Below are positions 25,566 through 34,164 of a stretch of 64,000 nucleotides of DNA, piece by piece (positions within the stretch are counted from its first letter, which is position 1; each line of letters opens with the position of its first letter). A program made the position numbers and the translations under genes. This stretch comes from Streptomyces sp. NBC_00443 (GTDB lineage Bacteria; Actinomycetota; Actinomycetes; Streptomycetales; Streptomycetaceae): positions 4,960,001 through 5,024,000 of the forward strand of contig NZ_CP107917.1 of the NCBI RefSeq assembly GCF_036014175.1, given 5' to 3'. Under the pieces are notes generated by a model. The model was not told the DNA's origin and did no database searches. It saw only the letters and a list, made by a program, of their open reading frames with translations.

Positions 25566-26828
25566 TCAGGCGGCCGGGCTGACCTCCGGCTTCGCGTCGG
25601 CCGGGATGCCGGCGGTGGCCGGTTCCTCCGTGGGTACGCGGCGCATCAGGGTGCCGTATCCGATCGCCGCCGCCGTCCCGACGACCGCGCACAGTCCCCA
25701 CAGCCACTCGGCGCCGAAACGGTCGATGACGAGGCCGGACATCAGGGGCGCGACCAGGGCCGCGACCGACCAGGACATGGTGTACATGCCCTGGTAGCGC
25801 CCGCGCCCCTGGGCCGGCGAGAGGCGGACGACGAGGCCGGTCTGGGTGGGCGCGTTCAGCATCTCGCCCAGCGTCCACACGCACACCGTCAGCGCGAAGA
25901 CGCCGACCGACCCGGCGAAGGCGGTGAGGCCGAAGCCGTACCCGGCGAGCAGGGACGAGACGATGAGGATCCGTCCCGCGTCCCGGCGTTCGATGAACCG
26001 GGTGACCGGGATCTGCAGCGCGACGATCAGGACACCGTTGACGGCGACGGCGAGGCCGTAGTCGGCCGCGGAGAACCCGGCCTCGCCCATGGCCACCGGC
26101 AGTCCCACCGCACCCTGCTGGAAGATCAGGGCGACGAGGAAGGACAGCCCGACGACGCTCATGAAGCGCCGGTCGCGCAGTACGGTCCCGAGCCGCACCT
26201 CGTCCTCGCCCGCCTGCTCCGTCTTCGTGCGCTCGGGCCGCGACTCCGGCAGCTTGACGAACACCACGACCGCGCAGACGGCCGTCATCCCCGCCTCGAT
26301 CAGGAACCCGGCGAGGTAGCTGACCTCGGCGATGAACCCGGCGGCCATGGAGGAGATCGCGAACCCCAGGTTGATGGCCCAGTAGTTGAGGGAGAAGGCA
26401 CGCACCCGGTCCTCGGGCCGGACGATGTCGGCCATCATCGCCTGCACGGCGGGCCGGGAGGCGTTGGAGGCGGCACCGACGACGAACGCCACGGCGGCGA
26501 TGGCCACGGGATGGTGCACGAACCCGAGCACGGCCACGGAGACCGCGGTGGAGGCCTGGGCCACGAGGAGAGTGGGCCGCCGCCCGAGCCGGTCGGTCAT
26601 GACGCCGGCCCCGATCGACGAGACGACCCCGCCGAGACCGTGCAGCGCGGCGACGAGACCGGCGTAGGTGGCGGAGTACCCGCGGTCGAGGGTGAGATAC
26701 AGGGCCATGAAGGTGGCGACGAACGCCCCGAGCCGGTTGACCAGCGTGCTCGTCCACAGCCACCAGAACTCGCGAGGGAGCCCGGAGACGGTCTCCCGGG
26801 TGGCACGTCTCAGGGCGGCGAGTGGCAT
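25566..26828 (-). CDS. MFS transporter (probable drug/H+ antiporter)
   Basis: The start is placed at ATG 26828 because GGGGGA lies just upstream; an ATG at 26858 is in frame but has no site. The 420-residue protein has twelve hydrophobic segments, the motif GAGVMTDRLGRRPTLLV between segments 2 and 3, and a cytoplasmic loop LPESRPERTKTEQAGEDEV in the middle. PAVQAMMADIVRPEDRVRAFSLNYWAINLG is typical of the MdtH/MFS_1 type. Substrate is unknown. It is divergent from gpmA with 175 bases between the starts. Confidence 0.85.
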   Translation of the reverse strand: MPLAALRRATRETVSGLPREFWWLWTSTLVNRLGAFVATFMALYLTLDRGYSATYAGLVAALHGLGGVVSSIGAGVMTDRLGRRPTLLVAQASTAVSVAVLGFVHHPVAIAAVAFVVGAASNASRPAVQAMMADIVRPEDRVRAFSLNYWAINLGFAISSMAAGFIAEVSYLAGFLIEAGMTAVCAVVVFVKLPESRPERTKTEQAGEDEVRLGTVLRDRRFMSVVGLSFLVALIFQQGAVGLPVAMGEAGFSAADYGLAVAVNGVLIVALQIPVTRFIERRDAGRILIVSSLLAGYGFGLTAFAGSVGVFALTVCVWTLGEMLNAPTQTGLVVRLSPAQGRGRYQGMYTMSWSVAALVAPLMSGLVIDRFGAEWLWGLCAVVGTAAAIGYGTLMRRVPTEEPATAGIPADAKPEVSPAA

Positions 26829-27003
26829 AGGGGGTCCCCCGGGTGTACCCGGATGCACGCAACCGGATGTAAGTGGCTAAGCAGGCAGCCGCAACTTACA
26901 AGCGCGCTCGTGGACGAGGCCACTGGATTAACAGATCCCGTCAACCGTCCGCCCTTCGGGCGCGGGGCGCACCCTGCCAAAGCCGTGGATTACGCTCGGA
27001 CGC

Positions 27004-27764
27004 ATGGCCGACGCACCGTACAAGCTGATCCTCCTCCGCCACGGCGAGAGCGAATGGAACGCGAAGAACCTGTTCACCGGCTGGGTGGACGTCAACCTCA
27101 ACGAGAAGGGCGAGAAGGAGGCAGTCCGCGGTGGCGAGCTCCTGAAGGACGCCGATCTCCTCCCCGACGTGGTCCACACGTCCCTCCAGAAGCGGGCGAT
27201 CCGCACGGCCCAGCTGGCGCTGGAGTCGGCCGACCGCCAGTGGATCCCGGTCCACCGCAGCTGGCGCCTGAACGAGCGCCACTACGGCGCCCTCCAGGGC
27301 AAGGACAAGGCCCAGACCCTCGCCGAGTTCGGCGAGGAGCAGTTCATGCTGTGGCGCCGCTCCTACGACACCCCGCCCCCGCCCCTCGAGGACGGCACGG
27401 AGTTCTCCCAGTCGGACGACCCGCGCTACGCGACGATCCCGCCGGAGCTGCGCCCCCGCACGGAGTGCCTGAAGGACGTCGTCGTCCGCATGCTCCCGTA
27501 CTGGTACGACGGCATCGTCCCCGACCTCCTGACCGGCCGCACGGTCCTGGTCGCCGCCCACGGCAACTCGCTGCGCGCCCTGGTCAAGCACCTCGACGGC
27601 ATCTCCGACGCCGACATCGCGGGCCTGAACATCCCCACGGGCATCCCGCTGTACTACGAACTCGACGCCGACTTCAACCCGGTGACGCCGGGGGCAAGTA
27701 CCTGGACCCGGAGGCTGCTGCGGCGGCTATCGAGGCGGTCAAGAACCAGGGCAAGAAGAAGTAA
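27004..27764 (+). pseudogene. gpmA: 2,3-bisphosphoglycerate-dependent phosphoglycerate mutase with C-terminal frameshift in a G5 run
   Basis: ATG 27004 opens a phosphoglycerate mutase with the phosphohistidine motif LLRHGESEWNAKNLFTGW, SLQKRAIRTAQ, RSWRLNERHYGALQG and the second His in VAAHGNSLRALVKHLDG. It interconverts 3- and 2-phosphoglycerate in glycolysis. After NPVTPG the expected GKYLDPEAAAAAIEAVKNQG-KKK tail is in another frame: the G run at 27690-27694 has five G where six would restore it, ending at the TAA 27762-27764. As read, translation goes on to 27774 with an unrelated Arg-rich tail (STWTRRLLRRLSRRS). Since the gene is housekeeping and the core is intact, a sequencing error or tolerated tail change is plausible. 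Its last 24 bases are the left attachment site of the AICE. Confidence 0.85.
27740..27763 (+). repeat. attL: gpmA 3' end
   Basis: This 24-bp copy contains CCAGGGCAAGAAGAAGTA and includes the last gpmA codons and part of the stop. It differs from the right copy at one base (AAGAACC here, AAGACCC there). Confidence 0.8.
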
Positions 27765-27778
27765 CCCGAGCTGATCAA

Positions 27779-27816
27779 GGCCCCTACCTGCGGTTTCTCC
27801 GCTGGTGGGGGCCTTG
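27779..27816 (+). terminator. terminator after gpmA (element-borne)
   Basis: A 15-bp stem, GGCCCCTACCTGCGG with CCGCTGGTGGGGGCC (two mismatches), around a TTTCT loop follows the gpmA stop. It belongs to the element side of attL and replaces the original terminator at 53610. Confidence 0.7.
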
Positions 27817-27825
27817 CTGCTGTGC

Positions 27826-27865
27826 TGGGGCCGTCTCTGGGCCGTCAGTTGCTTGATGGGGCCGT
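27826..27865 (+). repeat. integrase arm-type repeats, left end
   Basis: TGGG(G)CCGTC occurs at 27826-27835, 27838-27846 and 27856-27865. The same word occurs three times in the same orientation near the right end. Confidence 0.6.
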
Positions 27866-28044
27866 CAAGTGGGGCGACGCCAGCGGTGGACGCGGATGTC
27901 GAGGACGATCAGTAGGGCAACGGGGAGGGCGATCTCAGGAGGTGCGTCGGCCCAGAGGGCGAGGGCACCGCCGGCTACGCCGATGAGTGGGAGTGGCAGG
28001 TCTCGCGGGGAGATGTCGACGGTGACACCCAGGCGTGGGACCAT
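27865..28044 (-). CDS. small membrane protein (59 aa)
   Basis: ATG 28044 follows a perfect AGAAGGAGG site. The product MVPRLGVTVDISPRDLPLPL... has two hydrophobic stretches, LPLIGVAGGALALWA and IALPVALLIVLDI, then RVHRWRRPT. It is the first gene inside the AICE, beyond the integrase. Its function is unknown; the ribosome-binding site and coherent hydrophobicity make it likely real. Confidence 0.65.
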   Translation of the reverse strand: MVPRLGVTVDISPRDLPLPLIGVAGGALALWADAPPEIALPVALLIVLDIRVHRWRRPT

Positions 28045-28300
28045 GTGGCCTCCTTCTGTGGTCGGTTTCTAGTTACGGCTTCCGAACGCGGAAATGGAAA
28101 CGAATGCCGCCCCTGGCCGGGCGGCATTCGCATGTGGCGAGACCTTTTCACAGTTTTGCTTCGCAGGACAAACGCGCAGCTAGGAGATGGATTCTACTTC
28201 CGCAGTAGAAAAGTAGAAGGTCGCCGTTCCATGAGTTGGATGGTTTGTTCAGCGTCTTGAACAGCGAGGACTCTCCCTGGCGAGGGAGACTCTCTCTGTC

Positions 28301-28359
28301 CCTGGATGTGCAATCTTGCACCGGGTTCTTGCTCGCTTGCAAGATTGCAAACCAGGTGG
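28301..28359. repeat. long inverted repeat downstream of int
   Basis: TGCAATCTTGCA (28309-28320) and TGCAAGATTGCA (28338-28349) form a 12-bp perfect stem with a 17-base loop, extended by CCTGG/CCAGG outside. It lies between the integrase stop and attL and could be a terminator stem or a site for excision proteins. Confidence 0.6.
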
Positions 28360-28374
28360 GGAATGGAGCATCGA

Positions 28375-28394
28375 GGGCTCTCTTTTAGAGCCCC
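28375..28394 (-). terminator. terminator of the integrase operon
   Basis: GGGCTCT-CTTTT-AGAGCCC forms a compact hairpin just after the int stop at 28410 on the minus strand. Confidence 0.6.
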
Positions 28395-28409
28395 GGAAAC
28401 CAGCGATGC

Positions 28410-29645
28410 TCAGATTCTGTGCCTAAATTCTTCGTATGCGTGAGCGATCGCATTTCGCGTGCGCTCCTGGCTGGACGGCATGAGGTGCGCGTAGACGCGG
28501 AGCGTCAGGCCCGGGTCTGAGTGACCGAGGTACTCGGCGAGGGCCTTGATGTTCTCCCCGGCGTCCAGGAGCACCGAGGCATAGAAGTGGCGGAGGGCGT
28601 GCATGCCGTTCTCGCGGGACTCGGCGTACGACTCACCCGGCTTGCGCTCGGGGATCACCCCGGCCGAGGCCAGCGCACGCTTCCAGACCTCCTCGTTGAG
28701 AGACGTACGCCAGACGTGGCCGCCGCGAGGTCCGGTGAAGATCAGCTGCTTGGTCAGCGGAGGCCCGTCGGCCACCTTCCACGGCAAGGTGATCTTGGTC
28801 GGCGGGAACTGCTTCGTGTGTGCCCGGAGTGCTTCTGTGACCGGCCCAGGAAGCGGTACATCCCGCAGCTTGCCACCCTTGGGCGGGGCGAACACGGGCT
28901 TGCTGCGGCTCAGCTTCAGCTGCTGGACCACGTGCAGCGTGTCCGACGCGAAGTCGATGGCGTCGACGGCGATCCCTAGGATCTCTCCCTGACGGAGGCC
29001 GCAGCCGCCGCCCAGGTCGACCATGGCTTGGTAGCGCTCGGGCATGCCGGCCCGGACGGCGAAGACCCGTTCCGGCGTCCATGGGACGACGCGCTTGGTG
29101 TCCACAGCCGGTGGACGGACTGAGCGGGCAGCACACGGGTTCCGGGGAAGATGTCCGTCGTCCACGGCCGCACTCAGTGCTGCCCGCACGTTGGAGTAGA
29201 TCGTCCGGGCGTACGAGCCACGGACGCCGTTCTCCTGGAGCTGCCGCACCCAATCGCGTATGTGGGAGGGCTGGAAGGAGCCGAGAGGGCGCGAGCCCAG
29301 ATACGGATAGGCATGCAGCCGAAGTTGCGACTCCATCGACGCCTGGGTGTTCGGATCCGGCGCGTGGGTCACCCAGCTCTCGGCGTACTGCTGGAACGTG
29401 ATCCGGGCCGCGCGCGGGTCGATGTACTGCCCACGCGCCATGTCCGCTTCCGTGTGAGCCAACCACTGGTCCGCCAGCCGCTTCTGCCGGTCAGGAAAGC
29501 TCTTCGACTTCTCGGTGCCGTCTGGACCGACGTAGCGCGCGCGATAGCGCATACCAGAGCCGTAGCGCTCGCTCTTGACCTTGCGTGTCTTCCCATCGGG
29601 CCCGACCTCGGTCTTGTACCAGCGGTCTTGGATGTGCCCGGCCAT
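28410..29645 (-). CDS. int: tyrosine recombinase integrase of the AICE
   Basis: ATG 29645 overlaps the xis stop (ATGA). The 411-residue protein has an N-terminal SAM-like arm-binding domain (TFQQYAESWVTHAPDPNTQ...), and a C-terminal catalytic domain with Arg in GGGCGLRQGEILGI, a catalytic Lys-like segment PPKGGKLRDVPL, HxxR in HALRHFYASVLLDAG, His in YLGHSDPGLTLRVYAHL with the nucleophile Tyr in that stretch. It is the enzyme that inserts the element at attB in gpmA and, with Xis, excises it. It is most like pSAM2-type Int of Streptomyces AICEs. Confidence 0.92.
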   Translation of the reverse strand: MAGHIQDRWYKTEVGPDGKTRKVKSERYGSGMRYRARYVGPDGTEKSKSFPDRQKRLADQWLAHTEADMARGQYIDPRAARITFQQYAESWVTHAPDPNTQASMESQLRLHAYPYLGSRPLGSFQPSHIRDWVRQLQENGVRGSYARTIYSNVRAALSAAVDDGHLPRNPCAARSVRPPAVDTKRVVPWTPERVFAVRAGMPERYQAMVDLGGGCGLRQGEILGIAVDAIDFASDTLHVVQQLKLSRSKPVFAPPKGGKLRDVPLPGPVTEALRAHTKQFPPTKITLPWKVADGPPLTKQLIFTGPRGGHVWRTSLNEEVWKRALASAGVIPERKPGESYAESRENGMHALRHFYASVLLDAGENIKALAEYLGHSDPGLTLRVYAHLMPSSQERTRNAIAHAYEEFRHRI

Positions 29646-29884
29646 CAGGCAGCCACCCCTTCCCGCTGAGCGTCCACCCAGGCCTGCACGTCCGCCGGGT
29701 CGAAGCGCAAGTGCCGGCCGACGCGGAAGCCTCGGGGACCGGTGCGCTTGCGGCGCCACTGGTAGACCGTCTCGACGCTGGGGAGCTCGAACATTTCTAC
29801 AAGGTCGTCAGGAGTCAGGAACCGAGAGGGCAGGGCGCGCGAAGCGGCTGCCATTTCCGCAGCGGAACGGCGTCGGTCAGCCAT
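29645..29884 (-). CDS. xis: excisionase / helix-turn-helix protein
   Basis: The 79-residue protein from ATG 29884 (MADRRRSAAEMAAASRALPS) has the AlpA/Xis winged-HTH: RFLTPDDLVEMFELPSVETVYQWRRKRTGPRGFRVGRHLRF-DPADVQAW (recognition around TVYQWR and RVGRHLRF). It lies between rep and int with 8- and 1-base overlaps, as in pSAM2, where Xis directs excision. Confidence 0.85.
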   Translation of the reverse strand: MADRRRSAAEMAAASRALPSRFLTPDDLVEMFELPSVETVYQWRRKRTGPRGFRVGRHLRFDPADVQAWVDAQREGVAA

Positions 29885-31272
29885 GGGTTGGCTCTCCTTC
29901 CGTTCCGGGGGCGGGTTCGAGAGAGGCAGTGAGCCAAGCCTCTGCGGCACTTAGGCCGGTTCCGGCGAACACCCAGTGAGCGAGGACGAGCGTGCTTTCG
30001 CCGCCCTCCGGGACAGTCGGCACGGCCTGTGCGCGGCGCCAGTCGGCACGGGCATCACGAAGGGCGCCGAGCGTGGTGGAGTAGCGGCGGGACTTGGTGG
30101 AGAAGTGGCCACGGAAGCCGAGCATGTGAGCCCAGGCTCGGAGGCGGAGTTCTTCGAGTTCCTTGCGGGCGCCGAGGGTCCAGGCGGTTCGGATCATGCG
30201 GCGGGCGTGGGTCGCTGATGTCGAGCTGTGCGAGTTCGGCGAGGAACTTCAGCGGGCGGTCGAGGGCCCCGGTCGCGGTCTCGGCGCCCTTGGTGGCGTA
30301 CTTGGCGACGTACGCCGCTACGGCCCGTTCGGTGAGCTCCTGGCCGTCGTTGAAGTCGGCGGATCGGATGGTCCGGACGTCGAGTTGGCGGCCGAAGGTG
30401 AAGGTGTGGGTGCGGCCGTCGATGACGGGGCCGTCGACGCAGACTGCGGTTGCGGCAGCGCGAATGGCATCGGTGAGGAGTTCGGCGGTGGCCCAGGCGG
30501 GCGGTGGGGTGTCGCCACCTTCCGGGCCGTCGATGCGGATGACGGCGTGGAAGTGGACTGCGCCGCGTTTCTGGTACTCGGCGACTTTGGCGAAGGACAC
30601 CCGGGCGTGCTGGCGGAAAGCGCGTTGTGTGAGGCCGGCGCGCTTGGCGACTTCGCGGCGGAGGTAGGTGGAGAGACGGCGCCAGAGTGCACCCGCGTGC
30701 GCGTTCCAGAGCACGGCGGCTTCGTAGTCGTAGGTGTCGGGGTCGAGTGGGGTGCCGAGTTCAGCGTCGTCCTGGTCGTGCACGATGCCGCAGCGGCAGG
30801 GGCGGACGGTTCGGGCCGGGCCGGTGGGGCGGTTGTGGACCGGGCCGAAGCCGGGGGCCGTGAAGGTGGCGAAGACGCGGGGATGGGCGGCGACGCGTTC
30901 CGGGACGCCCTTGCCTCCGCGCAGGCCGGAGGTGATCAGGTGGAAGGTGTCGCGGCGATACACCTCCGCGCATGCCGCGCAGCGGGTCGTGCGGCGGTTG
31001 TTGCAGCGGACCAGGAGGTGACCGGCCGGGAGGGTCGTCGAGTCGAGGTGGTGGAGGACGGCTCCGACTTCACCGGTCCGAGTGTTCACGTCGTACTCGG
31101 TCCGGTGGCCGTCGAGGCGAATCGGATGCGTGCAGCCGCCCAGGCCGGAGAGCTGACGCAGTAGAGCCGGCATGGTGCCGAGGGCGGCCAGTTCGCCGAG
31201 TTCCTGGAGCGGGGGCGAAGTCTCGCGGGTGAAGATGGTGGTTCTCCTTCTGGCTTCGGTCAGGAGGGACAA
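29877..31272 (-). pseudogene. RepSA-like HUH replication initiator, frameshifted near the C-terminus
   Basis: From 31272 the first ~350 residues are open: a Cys-rich N-part (CNNRRTTRCAACAEVYRRD), the HUH metal motif in GAVHFHAVIR, and the catalytic-Tyr region AAYVAKYATKGAE, all typical of RepSA of pSAM2, a rolling-circle initiator. After LAQLDISD the expected HARRMIRTAWTLGARKE continues in another frame: the run at 30209-30211 has three G (CCC on the coding strand) where two would keep the frame. The remaining C-terminus ends at 29877 and overlaps xis by 8 bases. A shortened protein ending at 30055 would keep the HUH and Tyr motifs, so activity cannot be excluded. Confidence 0.82.
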
Positions 31273-31277
31273 AGCCC

Positions 31278-31316
31278 CCGGGGCGACGGATGCTTGGCGG
31301 TGTCAGTCCGCCCCGG
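31278..31316 (-). terminator. hairpin between spdD and rep
   Basis: CCGGGGCG and CGCCCCGG form an 8-bp perfect stem with a 23-base loop in the 65-base gap before the rep start. No T-run follows, so it may be a processing or attenuation hairpin. Confidence 0.4.
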
Positions 31317-31337
31317 TGGTCTGGTGGAGCTGGGGCG

Positions 31338-31583
31338 TCAGCGGCGGAGCTGGTCGCGGAGCATCGAGCGCAGGACGACGGCGGCGACTGCCACCGAGAT
31401 GGCCGTGACGGCGACGGCGGCCAGGAGCGCGGTCAGGACGACACCGCCGACGAGGACGGCCGCGACCGCTCCGGTACTGACGGAGATCTGCGGAGCCGTG
31501 CGCTGCACGGGTGCCGGATCAACCGTGGTGTGGCTGTGCGCGGGCGGCGGGGTGGGGTTGGCGGGGTACTTGGGCAGGAACAC
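31338..31583 (-). CDS. SpdD-like spread protein
   Basis: This 81-residue protein has a polar, proline-rich first half and one long hydrophobic stretch VAAVLVGGVVLTALLAAVAVTAISVAVAAVVL followed by basic residues. It matches the SpdD type of pSAM2-like elements, helping spread of the plasmid between mycelial compartments. An operator-like ACTCGTCTAGTCGTG lies about 20 bases upstream. Confidence 0.7.
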   Translation of the reverse strand: MFLPKYPANPTPPPAHSHTTVDPAPVQRTAPQISVSTGAVAAVLVGGVVLTALLAAVAVTAISVAVAAVVLRSMLRDQLRR

Positions 31584-31602
31584 AGCGAAGCTCTCCTTGC
31601 CT

Positions 31603-31617
31603 ACTCGTCTAGTCGTG
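31603..31617. promoter_or_regulatory. KorSA/GntR-type operator-like site upstream of spdD
   Basis: ACTCGTCTAGTCGTG resembles the sites before the tra, korSA-like and pif-like genes. The half-site ACTCGTCTA is exact. Confidence 0.5.
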
Positions 31618-31803
31618 TGAGCCGTTTATGACGTCCACGCCGGAGCGCGTGCCGGATTCGATGGCCGGGGCCATGAAGGTGTGCGAGAGCCAGAAGCCGA
31701 AGAGGGCGATCAGCACGACGATCCAGGTACGGACGCCGAGGAACTTGACCGCTCCCCAGGCGAAGAAGCCGAGGACTACGACGAGCGGCAGGCTGACAGT
31801 CAC
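31609..31803 (-). CDS. small AICE membrane protein (Spd type)
   Basis: This 64-residue protein is nearly all hydrophobic at its N-terminus (LPLVVVLGFFAWGAVKFLGV, WIVVLIALFGFWLSHTFMAPAI), two transmembrane segments, with a polar tail GTRSGVDVING. It lies in the spd cluster between SpdD and the mobile-element transfer protein. Spread function is inferred from the neighbourhood. Confidence 0.7.
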   Translation of the reverse strand: MTVSLPLVVVLGFFAWGAVKFLGVRTWIVVLIALFGFWLSHTFMAPAIESGTRSGVDVINGSHD

Positions 31804-31818
31804 GGGGTGCGAGTCCTT

Positions 31819-32010
31819 TCAGCGGACGGGGCAGCGGTGGGTGCGGGCGGCGAGTTCGGCGGCGGCGCGACTGTCGTAGTCGGCGGAGAAGCCGCAGCGC
31901 GGGGCCGTGCAGGCGGCGGTGTGCTTCTCTCGGCCACGGCCGTCGTAGGAGGTGCCGACCTGAACAGGGCCGATGCGGGTGACGGAGCGGAAACGGCGGT
32001 TGGCGCTCAT
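31819..32010 (-). CDS. mobile element transfer protein (small zinc-ribbon-like)
   Basis: The 63-residue protein follows AGAGGAGA. It has two CxxxxC/CxH-like elements: HTAACTAPRCGFSADYDS and a C-terminal HRCPVR. The pattern RFRSVTRIGPVQVGTSYDGRGR is common to a family annotated as mobile element transfer protein in AICEs. It is the third gene of the spd cluster and its stop lies before the start of SpdB's neighbour. Confidence 0.7.
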   Translation of the reverse strand: MSANRRFRSVTRIGPVQVGTSYDGRGREKHTAACTAPRCGFSADYDSRAAAELAARTHRCPVR

Positions 32011-32022
32011 GGATCTCTCCTC

Positions 32023-32703
32023 TCAGAGCTGGGCGGCGATGGCGTCGGCCATAGGCGGGGCGACGCCGAGTCGGGCACGGAGGGTTGGGGTGTCGATGGC
32101 CGTTCCGGTGCGGGTGTGGTGCTCGGCGGCGACATTGCGGGCGTGCTCCACCAAGGCGGCCGGGACGGAGACGGCGGGCGGAGGAGCAGAGGCCGGGATC
32201 GGGTCCGGTTCGGCGGCCGGGGGTTCCGGGAGCTCCAGTGCAGGGGCGGGCGTCCCCTCCTGATCCTCGATGTCCTCGATGTCCTCGAACTGGTCCCGAG
32301 TCTCGGTCGCTTGGCTCGCGGTGGGATCGGCCTGCTCAGTCGGTGTCGAGTGAGCGAGGAGCGTGCCGCCGAGGAAGGCGACCGCGGGCCAGCCCGCCAC
32401 GAGGATGCGCAGCCAGGCCGGCACGTGGTCCATGTCGAGCAGCCCAGCCGTAGCGACGTTGGCACCGAGGGATGCGACGAGCGCGATGACGAACCAGCAC
32501 CACCCAGCGGCTTTCGCGTCACCGTTCCGCAGTCGGCGCCAAGCGGCGACAAGCAGCAGGTCGACCGAGACCGGGTAGGCCCACGCCTTCCACCCGTCCT
32601 GTCCGGCCGCCGAGGCGACGTCGTGCAGGTGGGCGAACGACAGGGCGGCGGCGATGACGGCCTGGATGAGCACCGCATCGATACGGGCCAGTTGGGCGCG
32701 CAT
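32023..32703 (-). CDS. SpdB-like DUF2637 membrane protein
   Basis: The chosen start is ATG 32703 (MRAQLARIDAVLIQAVIAAA) because GGAAGGAG precedes it; the frame is open up to 32763. The 226-residue protein has four transmembrane segments in its first half (DUF2637: AALSFAHLHDVASAAGQ, WAYPVSVDLLLVAAWR, WFVIALVASLGANVATAG, ILVAGWPAVAFLGGTLLA), an acidic linker with repeated EDIED, and a C-terminal HTH-like PTLRARLGVAPPMADAIAAQL. SpdB proteins act in plasmid spread along the mycelium. Confidence 0.8.
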   Translation of the reverse strand: MRAQLARIDAVLIQAVIAAALSFAHLHDVASAAGQDGWKAWAYPVSVDLLLVAAWRRLRNGDAKAAGWCWFVIALVASLGANVATAGLLDMDHVPAWLRILVAGWPAVAFLGGTLLAHSTPTEQADPTASQATETRDQFEDIEDIEDQEGTPAPALELPEPPAAEPDPIPASAPPPAVSVPAALVEHARNVAAEHHTRTGTAIDTPTLRARLGVAPPMADAIAAQL

Positions 32704-32787
32704 GCTGCGGCTCCTTCCGGATTCAGGCATGGCAGGGGTAGGGACCTGGCGCGAGACGGTCACGCCGACCGGTTGGGGAAGGGCAGG

Positions 32788-34164
32788 TCAGTCGGTCACC
32801 GGGCGCGGCTTCACGACCGGAGCCAGGGGCGCGACCAGCCGCACAGGCACGTTTGGCCGGAAGGGCTTGAGTGCGGGCAGGTCGGGGACCAGGTGGGCCG
32901 ATGCGTGGCAGGTCTTGGCGGCGTCGGCGAGGGAGAGGTAGGGGGTGCGGATGCGTGACCAGCCGCCGGAGGTGTCACCGGCGATGGCGAGGCCGGGCTG
33001 TTCGGGGGCGATGGCGCAGGCGGCGGAGACCGCTTCGGGGGCGATGTCGCCGAGTGCCATCTTGGCGGAGGCTTCGTCGTTGACGCGGTGGCAGACACGG
33101 CCGGTCAACTGGGCCCGCAGCATGGTCGCGCCCTTCCCCAACTCGGCGCCGAACCGCTGCCCGCAGACCTCCAGGTAGATGCCGGCGGCACGGCCGAGCT
33201 GGGCGAGGCGGATGAGTTGCGTGACCATCTCGTCCCGCCGTTCCTCTTCCTTCTTCGTTGCGACGAGGAAGAGTTCGGCCACCTCGTCCACGAGCAGGAC
33301 GATGGGCACGGGCCGCTCATGCTCGGGGAGTCCCCAGATGTCGGAGGTGACTTCCTCGTCCGGAGTGGCCGGGGCGATGCCCTGCCGGGCCTTGATCAGG
33401 TCGTAGCGGTCTTCCATTTCCTTGATGAGCGCGGGCAGCAACTCCGCGGCCTGGTCAGGGTCGGTGGCGAGAGCCGACAGACGCGGAGCGAAGGGAGCCA
33501 GTTCGACGCCCCGCTTGCAGTCGATGCCGACCAGGGCGACGGGCTGTCGGGCGAGTCCGGAGACGAGATGCCGCAGGTACATGGACTTGCCGGACAGGGT
33601 GGCGCCGAGCGTGAGGCCGTGGGGGACGGTTCGGTAGTCGCGTACGAAGGGTGTGGCGTCCTCCCGCAGGGCCACCGGAACCCTCAGGAAGTCGGCAGCG
33701 ACCTTGCGCGGCATGCGGACCTTGCGCAACACGTCGAAGCCGACAAGCCGCAGCTCGACGACACCGGGCTTGATGGTGGTGACGTAGACGGCGTGAACTC
33801 CCCAGGCGTGCCGCAGCCGTTCGGCGGAGGCGGCGACGTCGGCGGGTTCCTGCCCGGGTGCGAGTCGCAGGCGGATCCGGAGCCCGGTCGTGGTGGGTCG
33901 GATGATGCCGCGACGCGGCGGGACGGGGCGGACCTCGCGACGGGTGGTGGCCTTGACCGCCAGGACCCGGAGCCGGGAGGGCGCCACGGACAGGCCGCAG
34001 GCTTCCATGACCGAGCCGTACGAGCTGAGCAGGCGAGCCGTGGACATCGGCAGGCCGACCGTCGACCAGTAGATCCCGGGGTGCTTGGCCCGGGCGTAGG
34101 CAGCCCCACCGCCGAGCGCGGCGACAGGACCACCCACCTCCAGAAGCGTCGCTATGTCGGTCAT
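32788..34164 (-). CDS. TraB/TraSA-type FtsK-SpoIIIE DNA translocase
   Basis: ATG 34164 overlaps the upstream stop (ATGA); 458 residues. The Walker A is LTLGATLSGKSMYL, Walker B PIVLLVDEVAELF, followed by the FtsK motif LIRLAQLGRAAGIYLEVCGQRF. N-terminal to this is a membrane-associated region. In Streptomyces plasmids this single hexameric translocase moves double-stranded DNA between mycelia and needs no relaxase. Its C-terminus, with ALKPFRPNVPVRLVAPL, is short and lacks an obvious HTH in the C-terminal gamma position. Confidence 0.88.
   Translation of the reverse strand: MTDIATLLEVGGPVAALGGGAAYARAKHPGIYWSTVGLPMSTARLLSSYGSVMEACGLSVAPSRLRVLAVKATTRREVRPVPPRRGIIRPTTTGLRIRLRLAPGQEPADVAASAERLRHAWGVHAVYVTTIKPGVVELRLVGFDVLRKVRMPRKVAADFLRVPVALREDATPFVRDYRTVPHGLTLGATLSGKSMYLRHLVSGLARQPVALVGIDCKRGVELAPFAPRLSALATDPDQAAELLPALIKEMEDRYDLIKARQGIAPATPDEEVTSDIWGLPEHERPVPIVLLVDEVAELFLVATKKEEERRDEMVTQLIRLAQLGRAAGIYLEVCGQRFGAELGKGATMLRAQLTGRVCHRVNDEASAKMALGDIAPEAVSAACAIAPEQPGLAIAGDTSGGWSRIRTPYLSLADAAKTCHASAHLVPDLPALKPFRPNVPVRLVAPLAPVVKPRPVTD

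Noticed and set aside
27740..28400. tRNA gene as AICE attachment site
   Set aside because: No cloverleaf or T-loop GGTTCRANTCC was found near either junction; the duplicated sequence is the gpmA end.
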